From positions 1 to 64,000 of the forward strand of contig JBALVL010000015.1 in the NCBI GenBank assembly GCA_036961355.1: DNA of 64,000 bases. The letters run 5' to 3'. A program made the position numbers and the translations under genes. A model generated the notes under the pieces. That model searched no databases and was not told the origin of the DNA. It saw only the letters and a program-made list of their open reading frames with translations. Origin of the DNA: Motiliproteus sp036961355. GTDB taxonomy: Bacteria > Pseudomonadota > Gammaproteobacteria > Pseudomonadales > Balneatricaceae. Below, piece by piece: positions 34,849 to 43,971 of this stretch; the first letter of the stretch is position 1; each line of letters starts with the position of its first letter.

Positions 34849-35862
34849 ATGACAACAACAGTCCTAAGCTCATTTTCCGCCCTGATCTGGCAGACGTTAC
34901 AGGACGAGGGACAAGACCCGAGAGGTATTTTCATCGAAGCAGGACTCAATCCGGACTGGTTGGCAGACGGCAACGCGCGATATGACATTGCCGGTATGAC
35001 GAGGCTTTGGAGCGCCGCCGAACAAGCTTCTAAGCACCCCAACTTTGGCGTCAGTGTTGGCCAGCGCTGGTCAGCAAAGAATTTCCACGCGCTGGGTTTT
35101 GCCTGGCTCGCCAGCCCGTCGGCTCTCGACGCCCTGCAACGGTTTCAACGCTACGGCAAACTGATCAACGATGCCTTTGTCAGCAAACTGTGGGTGCAGG
35201 CACCCTTATGTCATTTTGAGATCGATATCGACAGTGACCAGGCCTCAACCCTGGACTGCAGTCGAATGGCTGCTGTTTCGATGGTGGTTACGATGCTGCG
35301 CCAGCTACTTGGCCATCACTATTCACCGGTACGCGTCGAGCTTCCGATCCCTCGCCCGGATAATGCGCTGCTGCTGGAAAACCACCTTGGCTGCCCGGTC
35401 TACTATCAGACCGAGTCAGTCGCGGTAGTGATGCACCTGAGTGATTGTGAAAAGCCTATCATCGGTGCTAACCCGGAACTACTTCGGGCCAACGAAAAGA
35501 TCGCTGAAGCTTACATCGCTCGTATCGATCAAGCAGACATCAAGACCCGAACAGAGTGTGAAATCATCACCCAGCTACCCAGCGGTTCCTTGGCTGAGGC
35601 GGGTGTCGCCAATGCGCTGGCCCTCAGCGTCCGAACATTACAACGCCAACTCAAAGACAGCGGCGTCAGTTTCAGCGGGCTAGTGCAGTCGGTACGCAAA
35701 GAGCTGGCCAAAAACTATATCCTCGATTCGCGCTTAAGCCTGACCGAAATAACCTACCTGCTTGGTTTCTCCGACCCGGCGAACTTCTCCCGCGCCTTCA
35801 AGCGTTGGTTCGGCTGCTCACCGTCCGACTATCGAAAGCGCAGCATGCGACTCAGCGCCTGA
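34849..35862 (+). CDS. AraC-family transcriptional regulator
   Basis: 337 residues. The N-terminal two-thirds is an Arabinose_bd-type ligand domain (conserved LGFAWLASP, ALGFA, PDNALLLENHLGCPVYY), common in the OruR/ArgR-like AraC subgroup. The C-terminal part carries two HTH motifs, ending with SLTEITYLLGFSDPANFSRAFKRWFG and PSDYRK. It is divergent from lpxC and may control it or a distant operon; the effector is unknown. GGAAGACTTAC precedes the ATG. Confidence 0.9.
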   Translation: MTTTVLSSFSALIWQTLQDEGQDPRGIFIEAGLNPDWLADGNARYDIAGMTRLWSAAEQASKHPNFGVSVGQRWSAKNFHALGFAWLASPSALDALQRFQRYGKLINDAFVSKLWVQAPLCHFEIDIDSDQASTLDCSRMAAVSMVVTMLRQLLGHHYSPVRVELPIPRPDNALLLENHLGCPVYYQTESVAVVMHLSDCEKPIIGANPELLRANEKIAEAYIARIDQADIKTRTECEIITQLPSGSLAEAGVANALALSVRTLQRQLKDSGVSFSGLVQSVRKELAKNYILDSRLSLTEITYLLGFSDPANFSRAFKRWFGCSPSDYRKRSMRLSA

Positions 35863-35890
35863 TCCGGCCAGATCATCACACTTAACAGCT

Positions 35891-35925
35891 AATAAAAAAG
35901 GCCAACCCTGTTAAGGGTCGGCCTT
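35891..35925 (-). terminator. Intrinsic terminator of the NSS transporter operon
   Basis: AAGGCC-ACCC and GGGT-GGCCTT form a strong stem. On the minus strand it is followed by TTTTTTATT, 80 bases after the transporter stop; it also lies 36 bases after the AraC gene on the plus strand. Confidence 0.85.
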
Positions 35926-36005
35926 GATTGCTCGTTCTGTGCCGTTCTTTCTCAGCCATTCTTTCAGAGCGAGCTTATGCCTTCTGTTTATTCTAAAAGC
36001 TCAAG

Positions 36006-37391
36006 TCAAGCCAAATTGTAAACAAAGACGACCAAAACAGCTGCAGGGGTCGGGTAGCGCAACACCCACATAAAGCTTTTGTAAGCTACCCCTTTGTCCA
36101 AAGCCAGCTCCTCTTCGGTAGCCTGTTGTGACATGAACCAGCCAACAAACAACGCAATCAGCAAACCGCTGAGTGGCATCATCAGGTTAGCGGTGACGAA
36201 ATCGAGTAGGTCAAAAAGGGTTTTGCCCTCAAACCGCTCAAACATCGCCAACGGTGTGACATCTGACCAGACGTTAAGCGACAGTACGGTGACGATACCT
36301 AACAGCCAGACCGAAGCACCACCAATCAGCGTTGCGGTCAGTCGCGAGATACCTTTGTGTTCGGACAACCACTCGACCACCGGCTCGAGCAATGAGATCG
36401 CTGACGTGATCGCGGCAACCACTAGCAGGATAAAGAACAGGCTGCCAAAGAAGACACCACCGGGCATCTGGCTGAACGCCAGCGGCAGAGTCTGGAAGAT
36501 CAGCCCAGGGCCGGCACCCGGCTCCAGGCCGTTGGCGAAGACCAGAGGAAAGATCGCCAGACCAGCCAACAGCGCCACAGCAGTATCGACCACCGACACA
36601 GTCACTGCGGTTTTCACGATCGAGACATTTTTAGGCAGGTAGGAACCGTATGCCATCATCACGCCCATGCCCAAGCTCAAGGTAAAGAATGCGTGGCCCA
36701 GAGCAGTCAACACACCGTCGGTTGTCAACTTGGAGAAGTCAGGATTAAACAGGAAGCTGAATCCGGCAGAAAACTTATCGGTACTCATGGCAAAACCAAC
36801 CATCACCAACAGCAGCACAAACAACAATGGCATCAGGATATTGATCGCCTTTTCCATGCCCGAGCGAATACCGCGGGCGACGATAACAATCACCATCACC
36901 ATAAATAGCGAATGCCATAACAACAGTTTTCCAGGGTCACCCAACAGGCCCCCAAACATCTCACCTATCTGCTCGGTACTGGCACCGACAAACGCACCGC
37001 CTGCCGAATTCCCGACGTAGGCCAACGCCCAGCCACCGATCACTGAGTAGAACGACAGGATCAGAAACGAAGCCAGCATGCCCATGCCGCCAACCCACTT
37101 CCAGCGCGACGAGAGACCATCGCGTGAGATCAACGCCCGCATGCTATTGAGCGGGCTACCGCCACCGCGTCGACCGATCATCACCTCGGCGATCATGATC
37201 GGTATCCCGACCACCGCAATACACAGCAGATAGACCAGCACGAACGCACCGCCACCGTTTTCACCGGTGATATACGGGAATTTCCAGATATTACCCAGCC
37301 CGACCGCCGAACCGCTGGCAGCCAAAATAAAGGCCAGTCGCGATGACCACATGGGATTGGATGAGCTGGCAGTCTCGTTGGTTGCTGACAT
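36006..37391 (-). CDS. Sodium-dependent transporter of the NSS/SNF family
   Basis: 461 residues with about 11 membrane helices. Helix 1 carries the NSS signature GSAVGLGNIWKFPY; GENGGGAFVLVYL and GGWALAYV follow. Members co-transport amino acids with sodium. It lies 85 bases after a leucine dehydrogenase gene on the same strand and shares a terminator, so a role in branched-chain amino acid uptake is a reasonable inference. ATG 37391 (MSATNET) is preferred to 37445; both are in frame. Confidence 0.93.
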   Translation of the reverse strand: MSATNETASSSNPMWSSRLAFILAASGSAVGLGNIWKFPYITGENGGGAFVLVYLLCIAVVGIPIMIAEVMIGRRGGGSPLNSMRALISRDGLSSRWKWVGGMGMLASFLILSFYSVIGGWALAYVGNSAGGAFVGASTEQIGEMFGGLLGDPGKLLLWHSLFMVMVIVIVARGIRSGMEKAINILMPLLFVLLLVMVGFAMSTDKFSAGFSFLFNPDFSKLTTDGVLTALGHAFFTLSLGMGVMMAYGSYLPKNVSIVKTAVTVSVVDTAVALLAGLAIFPLVFANGLEPGAGPGLIFQTLPLAFSQMPGGVFFGSLFFILLVVAAITSAISLLEPVVEWLSEHKGISRLTATLIGGASVWLLGIVTVLSLNVWSDVTPLAMFERFEGKTLFDLLDFVTANLMMPLSGLLIALFVGWFMSQQATEEELALDKGVAYKSFMWVLRYPTPAAVLVVFVYNLA

Positions 37392-37476
37392 AGAGTCGCC
37401 GCCTTGTAGTGTTTGAGTCACGTTATTGTCTCCGTTTGTTATCATTATGGGAGTTTCTAAAAAGCGAACCGAAGCG

Positions 37477-38547
37477 TTACACCGCTACAGTTTCAAGATT
37501 CATAAACCGCTCTTCGGCCAATTCGTTGGCGATTTCACCGGTGGGACGATTAGCCTCATCGGCACGCTGGAAGATCTGCTCCAGCGTGTCGGCGATCGAT
37601 TCGATATGTGCCCGCACCTGGTGGTGGTCGTGGCCGACCCGCTCGTAGTAAACATCGATGATGCCGCCAGCATTGATGGCGTAGTCCGGGGTGTAGAGGA
37701 TGCCTTGCTGTCGCAACATCGCGTCGTGATGGGCAGCAGCCAACTGGTTGTTAGAGGCACCGGCAATTACCCGCGCCTTGATCTGCGGAATCGACTGGTC
37801 GTTCAACACAGCACCCAGTGCGCAGGGAGCCAGCACATCAACATCAAGACTCAGAATCTGCTCGGCAGACACTGCAGTGGCCCCCAATTGCTCGACCGCC
37901 CGCTCAACCTGATCTGCGTGAATATCGCTGACAAACAGTTCGGCACCCGCCGCTGACAAGTGCTGCGCCAACCGAAAGCCAACGTTACCAACGCCTTGCA
38001 CAGCAACTTTCAAACCACGAAGATCATCGCGGCCCAGTCTATGCTTTACCGCCGTACGCAAACCAACAAAGGTGCCGTAGGCGGTAGCTGGCGAAGGGTC
38101 GCCGTTGCACGGGTTACCGTCGATGCCGGTTCGTTCTGTCACACCGGCTACGTTATCGGTATGACGCGCCATCACCTTCAGATCGGCAACCGAGGTGCCC
38201 GAATCTTCGGCAGCAATATAGCTGTCTCCCATCTTTTCCAAGAAGCGCCCCATCGCTTCAAGCAGGGCTTCACTCTTGTGCTGACGCGGATCACCCAGGA
38301 TCACCGATTTACCGCCACCCAGCGCAATATTGGCCAGCGCCGACTTGTAGGTCATTCCCTTGGACAACCGCAGAACATCACGTAACGCTTCTTCATCGCT
38401 GTCGTAGTTCCACATCCGGCAACCACCCAGTGCAGGACCACGATTACTGTTATGCACCGCCACAATCGCTTTGAGGCCGCTGGCCGGATCGCAGAAAAAG
38501 TTCAGCTGTTGGTGATTATCAAATTCACAATGACTAAAGACAGACAT
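37477..38547 (-). CDS. Leucine dehydrogenase (Glu/Leu/Phe/Val dehydrogenase family)
   Basis: 356 residues. NAD-dependent oxidative deamination of branched-chain amino acids is the expected reaction. The catalytic lysine and glycine-rich loop lie in GMTYKSALANIALGGGKSVI (first part GMTYKSALANI), substrate residues in GPALGGCRMW, AAEDSGTSV and the GVGNVG dinucleotide motif. GGAGAAACAGC precedes ATG 38547 (MSVFSHC). It is first in an operon with the NSS transporter, together forming an uptake and deamination unit. Valine or phenylalanine dehydrogenase is an alternative. Confidence 0.9.
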   Translation of the reverse strand: MSVFSHCEFDNHQQLNFFCDPASGLKAIVAVHNSNRGPALGGCRMWNYDSDEEALRDVLRLSKGMTYKSALANIALGGGKSVILGDPRQHKSEALLEAMGRFLEKMGDSYIAAEDSGTSVADLKVMARHTDNVAGVTERTGIDGNPCNGDPSPATAYGTFVGLRTAVKHRLGRDDLRGLKVAVQGVGNVGFRLAQHLSAAGAELFVSDIHADQVERAVEQLGATAVSAEQILSLDVDVLAPCALGAVLNDQSIPQIKARVIAGASNNQLAAAHHDAMLRQQGILYTPDYAINAGGIIDVYYERVGHDHHQVRAHIESIADTLEQIFQRADEANRPTGEIANELAEERFMNLETVAV

Positions 38548-39132
38548 GCTGTTTCTCCTGAATATGTTCACTCGGGCAACACAAACACAGCACTGGTCTA
38601 ATTCGCTCTATGCATCCGATCGGACAACTTGCCGAATAAGAATGCAGAGCAAGGCGCAGCAACGAGATCGACTAGAGCGGGTAAAACTCGACAGAGCTTA
38701 GACCGGCAACGCCAAAGGCTGGATTGTGGTGCTAATTGGCTTGATTAATTAACGGACTAGGCAGTCGCTAACGCTGTTAGCGATGTATGATCGTTATCAC
38801 CGAACAGCGAAAAATCGCAAGGCACTAACGGGTGTGGACCGGCTAATGACGTGGTGATCGAGGAAAAAACAGAGGTGAAAAGTCGAGGCGGAGCTGAATA
38901 CATAAAAATTACCTTTGGTCACACCGGATCACGGTACGACAGCAGATTTGATTATTTTTATCCGATCGATAAGGATCGTTTATCTGTTATCCCTGCTTGC
39001 CCTTGTGAGGCAGCAGGAGGGGTAACTTAATCCTGGCAGGCAACGATCGTCAAGTATTTTTTACACAGGTGAGTTATTTTATAGACACTCAATAACTAAA
39101 ACCCAATTCCATTGCCATACAGTCGGCCGCTT
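38548..39132. promoter_or_regulatory. Intergenic region with a 19-bp inverted repeat (38765-38783)
   Basis: About 585 bases without a convincing gene. TCGCTAAC-GCT-GTTAGCGA at 38765-38783 is a perfect 8-bp dyad with a three-base centre, operator-like or a small hairpin, about 220 bases upstream of the leucine dehydrogenase start. A second small dyad (CCTGCT / AGCAGG) lies at 38992-39017. No riboswitch consensus was matched. Confidence 0.4.
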
Positions 39133-41466
39133 TTATTGGCTATTAGCGCCCAACAACGCGGTGATACTGTCGGCATCCTGAGGTTTGTGAAACAGAAATC
39201 CCTGTAACAAGTTACAGCCTTTGTCCTTGAGAAATTGTGATTGCTGCTCGGTCTCCACCCCTTCCGCAACCACCTCCAAGCCAAGGCTACGACCGATATT
39301 AAGCATCGCATCGATGAGCGCTTGCTTGCGCGAATCCGATTCGGAACCGTCGATAAAACGACGATCAATCTTCAGTTCATCAATAGGAAGTTCAGCCAGA
39401 TAAGCCAGTGAGGAGTAACCGGTACCAAAGTCATCGATCGATATTTTGACTCCCTGATCACGTAACCTGAAGAGGATATCGCGTACATCATGCGGACCTT
39501 TCATCAGAGCACTTTCGGTTATCTCCATAACCATTGTCTGATGCGGTAAGTGGTAACGGTTCAAGGTTTCGACAAAGACAGAGAGAAATCAGGATCCAGA
39601 AACTCCAGTGTCGAGACATTCACCGACACACTAAGATCATGTCCTGCATCAAGCCACTTTCGTGACTGTTGGCATGCTTTCTCGCGAACGTAGATACCCA
39701 ACTCACGAATCAAGCCGCATTTCTCGGCAACAGGGATAAACTCTGCAGGTGAGATACAGCCCTGCTCAGGATGAGGCCAGCGCAACAGCACCTCAAATTT
39801 ATTAAACCGACCATCTTCTGCATTAAAAATCGGTCGGTAATACACCTTGAGCAGATCCGCTTCGATCGCTGCTTTCAGTTCGTTGCTGATCCAGCCGTGC
39901 CGGTCGGCTTCCTGCTGCATACTTTCAGTAAAAAACTGAAAACAATAGCGCCCACTGCTCTTGGCTTGGTACATCGCTTGATCCGCAGCAGAAAAAAGTC
40001 TTTTCATATCACGGCCGTCTTCGGGAAAGACCGAGATGCCGATACTAAACGTGATATGTACCAATTGGCCGTCAGCCAACTGATAAGGTTTGGCGGATTG
40101 TTGCAACACCCTTTTAGCGATCTCTTTGTCCTGGTCAACAATTCCGGACACTTTAATTTGCTAATTGCTCATACTGAATCGGCGATAAATCATCGTTGGA
40201 TGAGTGAAGTCGATCCAGAGTGTCGGAATCACGTAACAAAGAGCGTAACCCCTCGCTAACTTTCACCAGCAGCTCATCACCCTTGTCATGCCCTAAGCTA
40301 TCATTCACATTTTTAAAGTGATCAAGGTCAAGCACCATCAAACCGACCTGTTGCTGCTTTCGCTGAGCCTGCGCTAACATTTGCGTCAGCCTGTCGTACC
40401 CCAGATTACGATTTGGAAGGCCCGTTAATCGATCATGGTTGGCTTGATACGACACCAACCGCTCAACCGTTTTGCGAGCACTGATATCTGACGAGACAGC
40501 GATATGGTGCACCACCTCACCGCTATCATCTCGAATGACCGTAACGGTCAATAACTCATCGTAGATACCACCACTCTTGTGGCGATGCTGTATTTCACCT
40601 TGCCAGAAATTGGACTGTTCAATACTGTCCCAGATAGGCGAACCGGGTGCCCAAACACTGTCGTCAACCGCCAACAGTTGAGCCGGTGAGACACCAAGCG
40701 CCTCCGCTTCGCTGTACCCGGTAATTTCACTAAACGCGGGGTTAACATCGATAATGCTCATATCCTGATTCAGGATCATCAGCGCGTAGGGCATGCTGTC
40801 GAAGATCGACATCGCCACCCGCTGTAGCCCCATCGTCCGAAAGCGTTCGATCAGGATACTGGCCAATTTGCCCGCTTCCTCAATCAGCTCAATGTCCTAC
40901 GCTGTCGGCACCCGTTGCTGATAATAGTACATCGCAAAAGTACCCAGCACCTGCCCCTGCGAGTCAAACACCGGTTCCGACCAGCAAGCTTTCAAACCGG
41001 CACCGAGTGCCAACTGCTTGAAATCACCCCAGTATGGATGCGTATCAATATCGGTGACGATAACCCGCTTGCCAGTATAAGCAGCCGTTCCACATGACCC
41101 TTGCCCTTGGCCGATCTGCATACCATTGACCGTCTGATTATAATCATCGGGTAAGCTTGGCGCGGCGCCTAGCAGCAAGCGCCCCTTGTCATCACTAAGC
41201 AGAAGAATGGAAGCCACCATACCTTGGCATTCCTGCTCAATAATTTGTACCAACTCGCTCAGTAATTCGGGTAACGGGTGATCGCTGAACAGCAGTTCAA
41301 GGATGTGGGTACGACGCTGAAGCGGGGAACGGCCAGCAGAATCTGATACCCCACAAGCAGTGTTTAAGCCGGGATCTGATGACATAAAAATCTCTGATAT
41401 GAGGATCAACAACTTCCTCATGATCATCACAAAACGAACCCGAGGTTTTACCGTAGAGTTTCCCAA
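39133..41466 (-). pseudogene. GAF-PAS-GGDEF-EAL protein gene broken by an amber codon and two frameshifts
   Basis: Four successive frames together encode one family-typical protein. They are GAF (41466-40897), then PAS plus front of GGDEF (to 40153), rest of GGDEF plus front of EAL (40151-39561), and end of EAL (39564-39133). The first break is an in-frame TAG at 40897-40899, where homologues have an ordinary residue (PTA-stop-DIELIEEA); CAG to TAG is the simplest change. The second and third are one-base shifts near 40152 and 39585. The GGDEF motif itself reads SNDDL, so cyclase activity was already lost. The EAL part keeps FEVLLRW, MEITES, DDFGTGYSS and AEGVE. As written the gene is non-functional. 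Confidence 0.9.
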
Positions 41467-41660
41467 AGTCTAAGACTTATCGCCAAGCGTTAATGCTAGA
41501 ACAACAGTCTATAAGCTGAAAACGACTTACAATACTGCCATCGGAAATGAACGTTCATTAGGATGAGCACAATAAAACAACATCATCTATTGATACAAAT
41601 CAGCAATGGATAAGATTAGAAAACAATCAATAAGCCCGCACTCAATAAGAGAAACGGCAG

Positions 41661-41698
41661 ATAAAAAAACGGGATCCGTGAAGGGGGTACGGATCCCG
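41661..41698 (-). terminator. Orphan intrinsic terminator on the minus strand
   Basis: CGGGATCCGT and ACGGATCCCG form a perfect 10-bp stem (41670-41698). On the minus strand it is followed by TTTTTTTAT. No gene ends here on that strand; the nearest upstream candidate is an unannotated transcript from about 41700-42200. It could be the end of a small RNA. Confidence 0.7.
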
Positions 41699-41928
41699 GC
41701 TGATCACCGCATTGGGGATGTACGGTGACGGATAAGGCTGATCAGTCGTAGTGTTTGAGCTGGCTGATTACTACGCTATAAATTCAGCATAGTGCCCACT
41801 TCTATCTATCGCCACTTACTCCTGAGTATATTTATCAACTATCTCAACTCTGTTAATTCTCAAAAGGTAACAACGCTGAATCGCCTATCCACTTGTCAGA
41901 GTCCTCGTCGGCGAAACGTCATAACACA

Positions 41929-42135
41929 ATGATTCAGTGTTTTTTATCTTTGACTCGGCATGCCGGCTTGACCAAACCCGATCTGACACGTTTAATGAAG
42001 TGGTCCGCTTTCGGACATATTCAGCCCGGTCACTTAGAGTTCGAATTCGATGCAAGCTGTCTTTTGCACCAACAATTTTCGAAAAACTGCATCCAATCCT
42101 ATTTGGACGCACTCTGCTGCCTGCTCGCGCGCTGA
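41929..42135 (+). CDS. Doubtful small open frame (68 aa)
   Basis: ATG 41929 (MIQCFLSL) to the TGA at 42133-42135. The translation is compositionally balanced (LTKPDLTRLMKW, then FEFDASCLLHQQFSK), but no Shine-Dalgarno sequence precedes it and no family is recognised. A hairpin at 42151 follows its stop. Other frames in the same stretch are also open, so coding is uncertain. Confidence 0.25.
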   Translation: MIQCFLSLTRHAGLTKPDLTRLMKWSAFGHIQPGHLEFEFDASCLLHQQFSKNCIQSYLDALCCLLAR

Positions 42136-42150
42136 TTAACTAATCAAACA

Positions 42151-42176
42151 ATGGCCGCGAATTCTGTCGCGGCCAT
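42151..42176. terminator. Perfect hairpin at 42151
   Basis: ATGGCCGCGA and TCGCGGCCAT form a 10-bp perfect stem with a six-base loop, 15 bases after the doubtful frame. A weak T-rich stretch exists only on the minus side (TTGTTTGATT). Confidence 0.5.
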
Positions 42177-42236
42177 TAGCAATAACTCTGCTTTTATCCC
42201 GTCAGGTTCCCGGTCTCTACTATGGAGAGATCGATC

Positions 42237-42524
42237 ATGACCCTTATTTCGTTAATAACTTGCGCGCTATCACGGATCAACCGCCGGGCCAGTGAGCACC
42301 TGACTTATCAGCAAGTACGCCACCTGCCGCCACATCTGCTGTCAGACATAGGCCTCAAGCTTGAAAACAACCGTGTGGTGCCGTTACAAGGTGTCGTCAC
42401 TGATACGCTCCAGGATCAAGTAAGCGCGCCTGAGCAATGCTTACAAAGCAACAGCCCGTCGCAGTCCGAGCCCCATCAAGGAGTGCTGCCACCCGTCAGC
42501 CAGCCGAAGGCTAGCAGCGGATAA
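42237..42524 (+). CDS. DUF1127-type small protein
   Basis: 95 residues. The N-terminal half contains the DUF1127/YjiS core (LTYQQVRHLPPHLLSDIGL), a short Arg-rich domain found in small regulatory proteins of proteobacteria. The C-terminal half is Gln/Ser/Pro-rich and unlike the family, so it is a tail or an annotation extension. ATG 42237 has GGAGAGA seven bases upstream; ATG 42222 is also in frame but lacks it. Function unknown. Confidence 0.65.
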   Translation: MTLISLITCALSRINRRASEHLTYQQVRHLPPHLLSDIGLKLENNRVVPLQGVVTDTLQDQVSAPEQCLQSNSPSQSEPHQGVLPPVSQPKASSG

Positions 42525-42836
42525 CCGGGCCGTTGCTGCAGGAGGCAGTAGCGGCGTTTCAATCTTTGTAACCCGGACTCAGGGAGCTAGCTTAAACGGG
42601 CTTCGGGTTACGACCTTTTCGGTTGCGCATAACGTAGATACGTTTACCGATCTGCCGGTCCCGGTAAATAGCCGGTCATAGGGGCCAAGACACCACACCG
42701 CCATCGATCACATCAGCGGTATAAGGCCCTCTCCTTCTACCAAATACCCCGGCCAATACAACTGATACCTCCCAAACCCGCTCAACAACCACCACTCTTA
42801 TGTTGATTTATAGCGGCATCGGCAGCATCAAGCGAG
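42525..42836 (-). other. Gap with a dyad and a decayed coding-like stretch on the minus strand
   Basis: GTAACCCG (about 42569) and CGGGTTAC (about 42604) form an imperfect stem. On the minus strand from about 42800 a frame reads through to a TGA near 42680. Beyond it the same frame continues as a basic, protein-like segment (YRDRQIGKRIYVMRNRKG) to a stop near 42597. This suggests a decayed small gene or mobile-element remnant. Nothing else recognised. Confidence 0.3.
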
Positions 42837-43772
42837 CTATCGGCCAACACCAGAAGATAACGGTATAAGCAGTAGCTTCTGAGCAGTCTGGCGATGCTGC
42901 ACAGCACCTTCAACCGGTGAGCGTACCGCATACCAGAGACACTCGAGCGCCTCACTCAGCCAGCAAGCGTTGTCCAAGCAACGTTCAAATTGCGCCCGTG
43001 AAAGCTGCAAAAATGCAGGAAGCCCGGCTATCAACTCTTTTTCGACGCCAAATTTCCGATGCAACGCGGCTGCATCAAACCACGGGTTGGCAACCGCAGC
43101 ATACTCCCAATCCAGCACGCGCCAACGAGAGTCCGACTCTATTTGGGCTAATGCTTCTGAGCACAAATTTTCTCCGCAAAGATTGCCTGGATGCAAATCA
43201 TGATGCGTCAAACACTCAGGAACAACTGCAAGTGAGCGATAGATTTCATCAAACCGGTGTAGCATTTGCATCCATACCCGATCGGGGGTTGAACCAAACG
43301 CAGATCGGTAACGATCCGACAACACCGAGTAATCGAGACGACAAATCGACAGTTCGGTACGCTCAACATTGAGCTGCTGCCACTGCCCGATCGCCTCCAG
43401 CAGTGCAGCTAGCGGCTCGACAGACACCGTCAAGCCCGAGTTGACACAAGCATGGCCGTGGTCTTCCATCAGGCACCAGCCTTGTTGCCAATCGTTGTAC
43501 AGCAACTGCGGTGCCCAGTCGTACACCGAAATTAACGCTAATACTGTGGCTTCCCGGCACCGGTCGACGCCAAAAGCATAACGCTCAGTGGCATTGAGTC
43601 GCAGCACCAGATTTCGACCACGAGAACGCCCCCTGAAAAGTTGATTGGTACTGCCGCTATCGGCCAAGGTCTGCCAATCAGGCTCATCCTCTAACCAGCG
43701 ATTCACCATGGCCAACCGCCCGCGAATACTATCGCCTGTAAAGCCGAGATCGGAGCTTAATTCAAAGGTCAT
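42837..43772 (-). CDS. Phosphotransferase, probable thiamine kinase (ThiK/choline-kinase fold)
   Basis: 311 residues of the APH/choline-kinase fold. The catalytic loop HHDLHPGNLCGEN and the metal-binding VLDWEYAAVANPWFDAA are complete; the nucleotide loop (DSGSTNQLFRG) is at the start. ThiK phosphorylates thiamine; choline and aminoglycoside kinases share the fold. Its start is only 44 bases from a TPP riboswitch on the opposite strand that precedes thiBPQ, which favours thiamine as substrate. Its promoter must overlap the riboswitch region or lie in the divergent thi leader. Confidence 0.75.
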   Translation of the reverse strand: MTFELSSDLGFTGDSIRGRLAMVNRWLEDEPDWQTLADSGSTNQLFRGRSRGRNLVLRLNATERYAFGVDRCREATVLALISVYDWAPQLLYNDWQQGWCLMEDHGHACVNSGLTVSVEPLAALLEAIGQWQQLNVERTELSICRLDYSVLSDRYRSAFGSTPDRVWMQMLHRFDEIYRSLAVVPECLTHHDLHPGNLCGENLCSEALAQIESDSRWRVLDWEYAAVANPWFDAAALHRKFGVEKELIAGLPAFLQLSRAQFERCLDNACWLSEALECLWYAVRSPVEGAVQHRQTAQKLLLIPLSSGVGR

Positions 43773-43815
43773 GGCGTCGCCGTAGAGAGTGCGATAAAAT
43801 CGGCCGATATCTTAT

Positions 43816-43915
43816 CGGGGTGCCTGAGTCGCGCATTGTTGTTCAAGCCAGCGACTCACAGGCTGAGAGTTTAACCCGTAGAACCTGATCCGGTTAACAC
43901 TGGCGGAGGGAATAA
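43816..43915 (+). promoter_or_regulatory. TPP riboswitch (THI element) of thiBPQ
   Basis: The consensus order is intact: GGGGTGC at 43817-43823, the P3 stem GAGTCGC / GCGACTC, GGCTGAGAG at 43861-43869, ACCCGTAGAACCTGATC at 43874-43890, and the closing GGTTAACACTGGCGGAGGGAA to 43912. It binds thiamine pyrophosphate. The switch ends 57 bases upstream of thiB. A CCTTG/CAAGG pairing near 43924-43957 may be part of the expression platform, suggesting translational control; this is inference. Confidence 0.97.
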
Positions 43916-43971
43916 GTGCTGGCGCCTTGTGTCTCCGAGTTTTGAAATACGCCCAAGGTCCTCTGCTAGCC

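Noticed and set aside
40897..41466. Separate GAF-only gene
   Set aside because: The downstream frame continues in the same register through a single TAG, and domain order matches one protein.
42569..42611. Integron attC-like site at the GTAACCCG dyad
   Set aside because: No R/L box consensus and no integrase nearby.
42720..42800. Intact small gene on the minus strand
   Set aside because: Start is only GTG with no ribosome-binding site and a stop interrupts the conserved-looking part.
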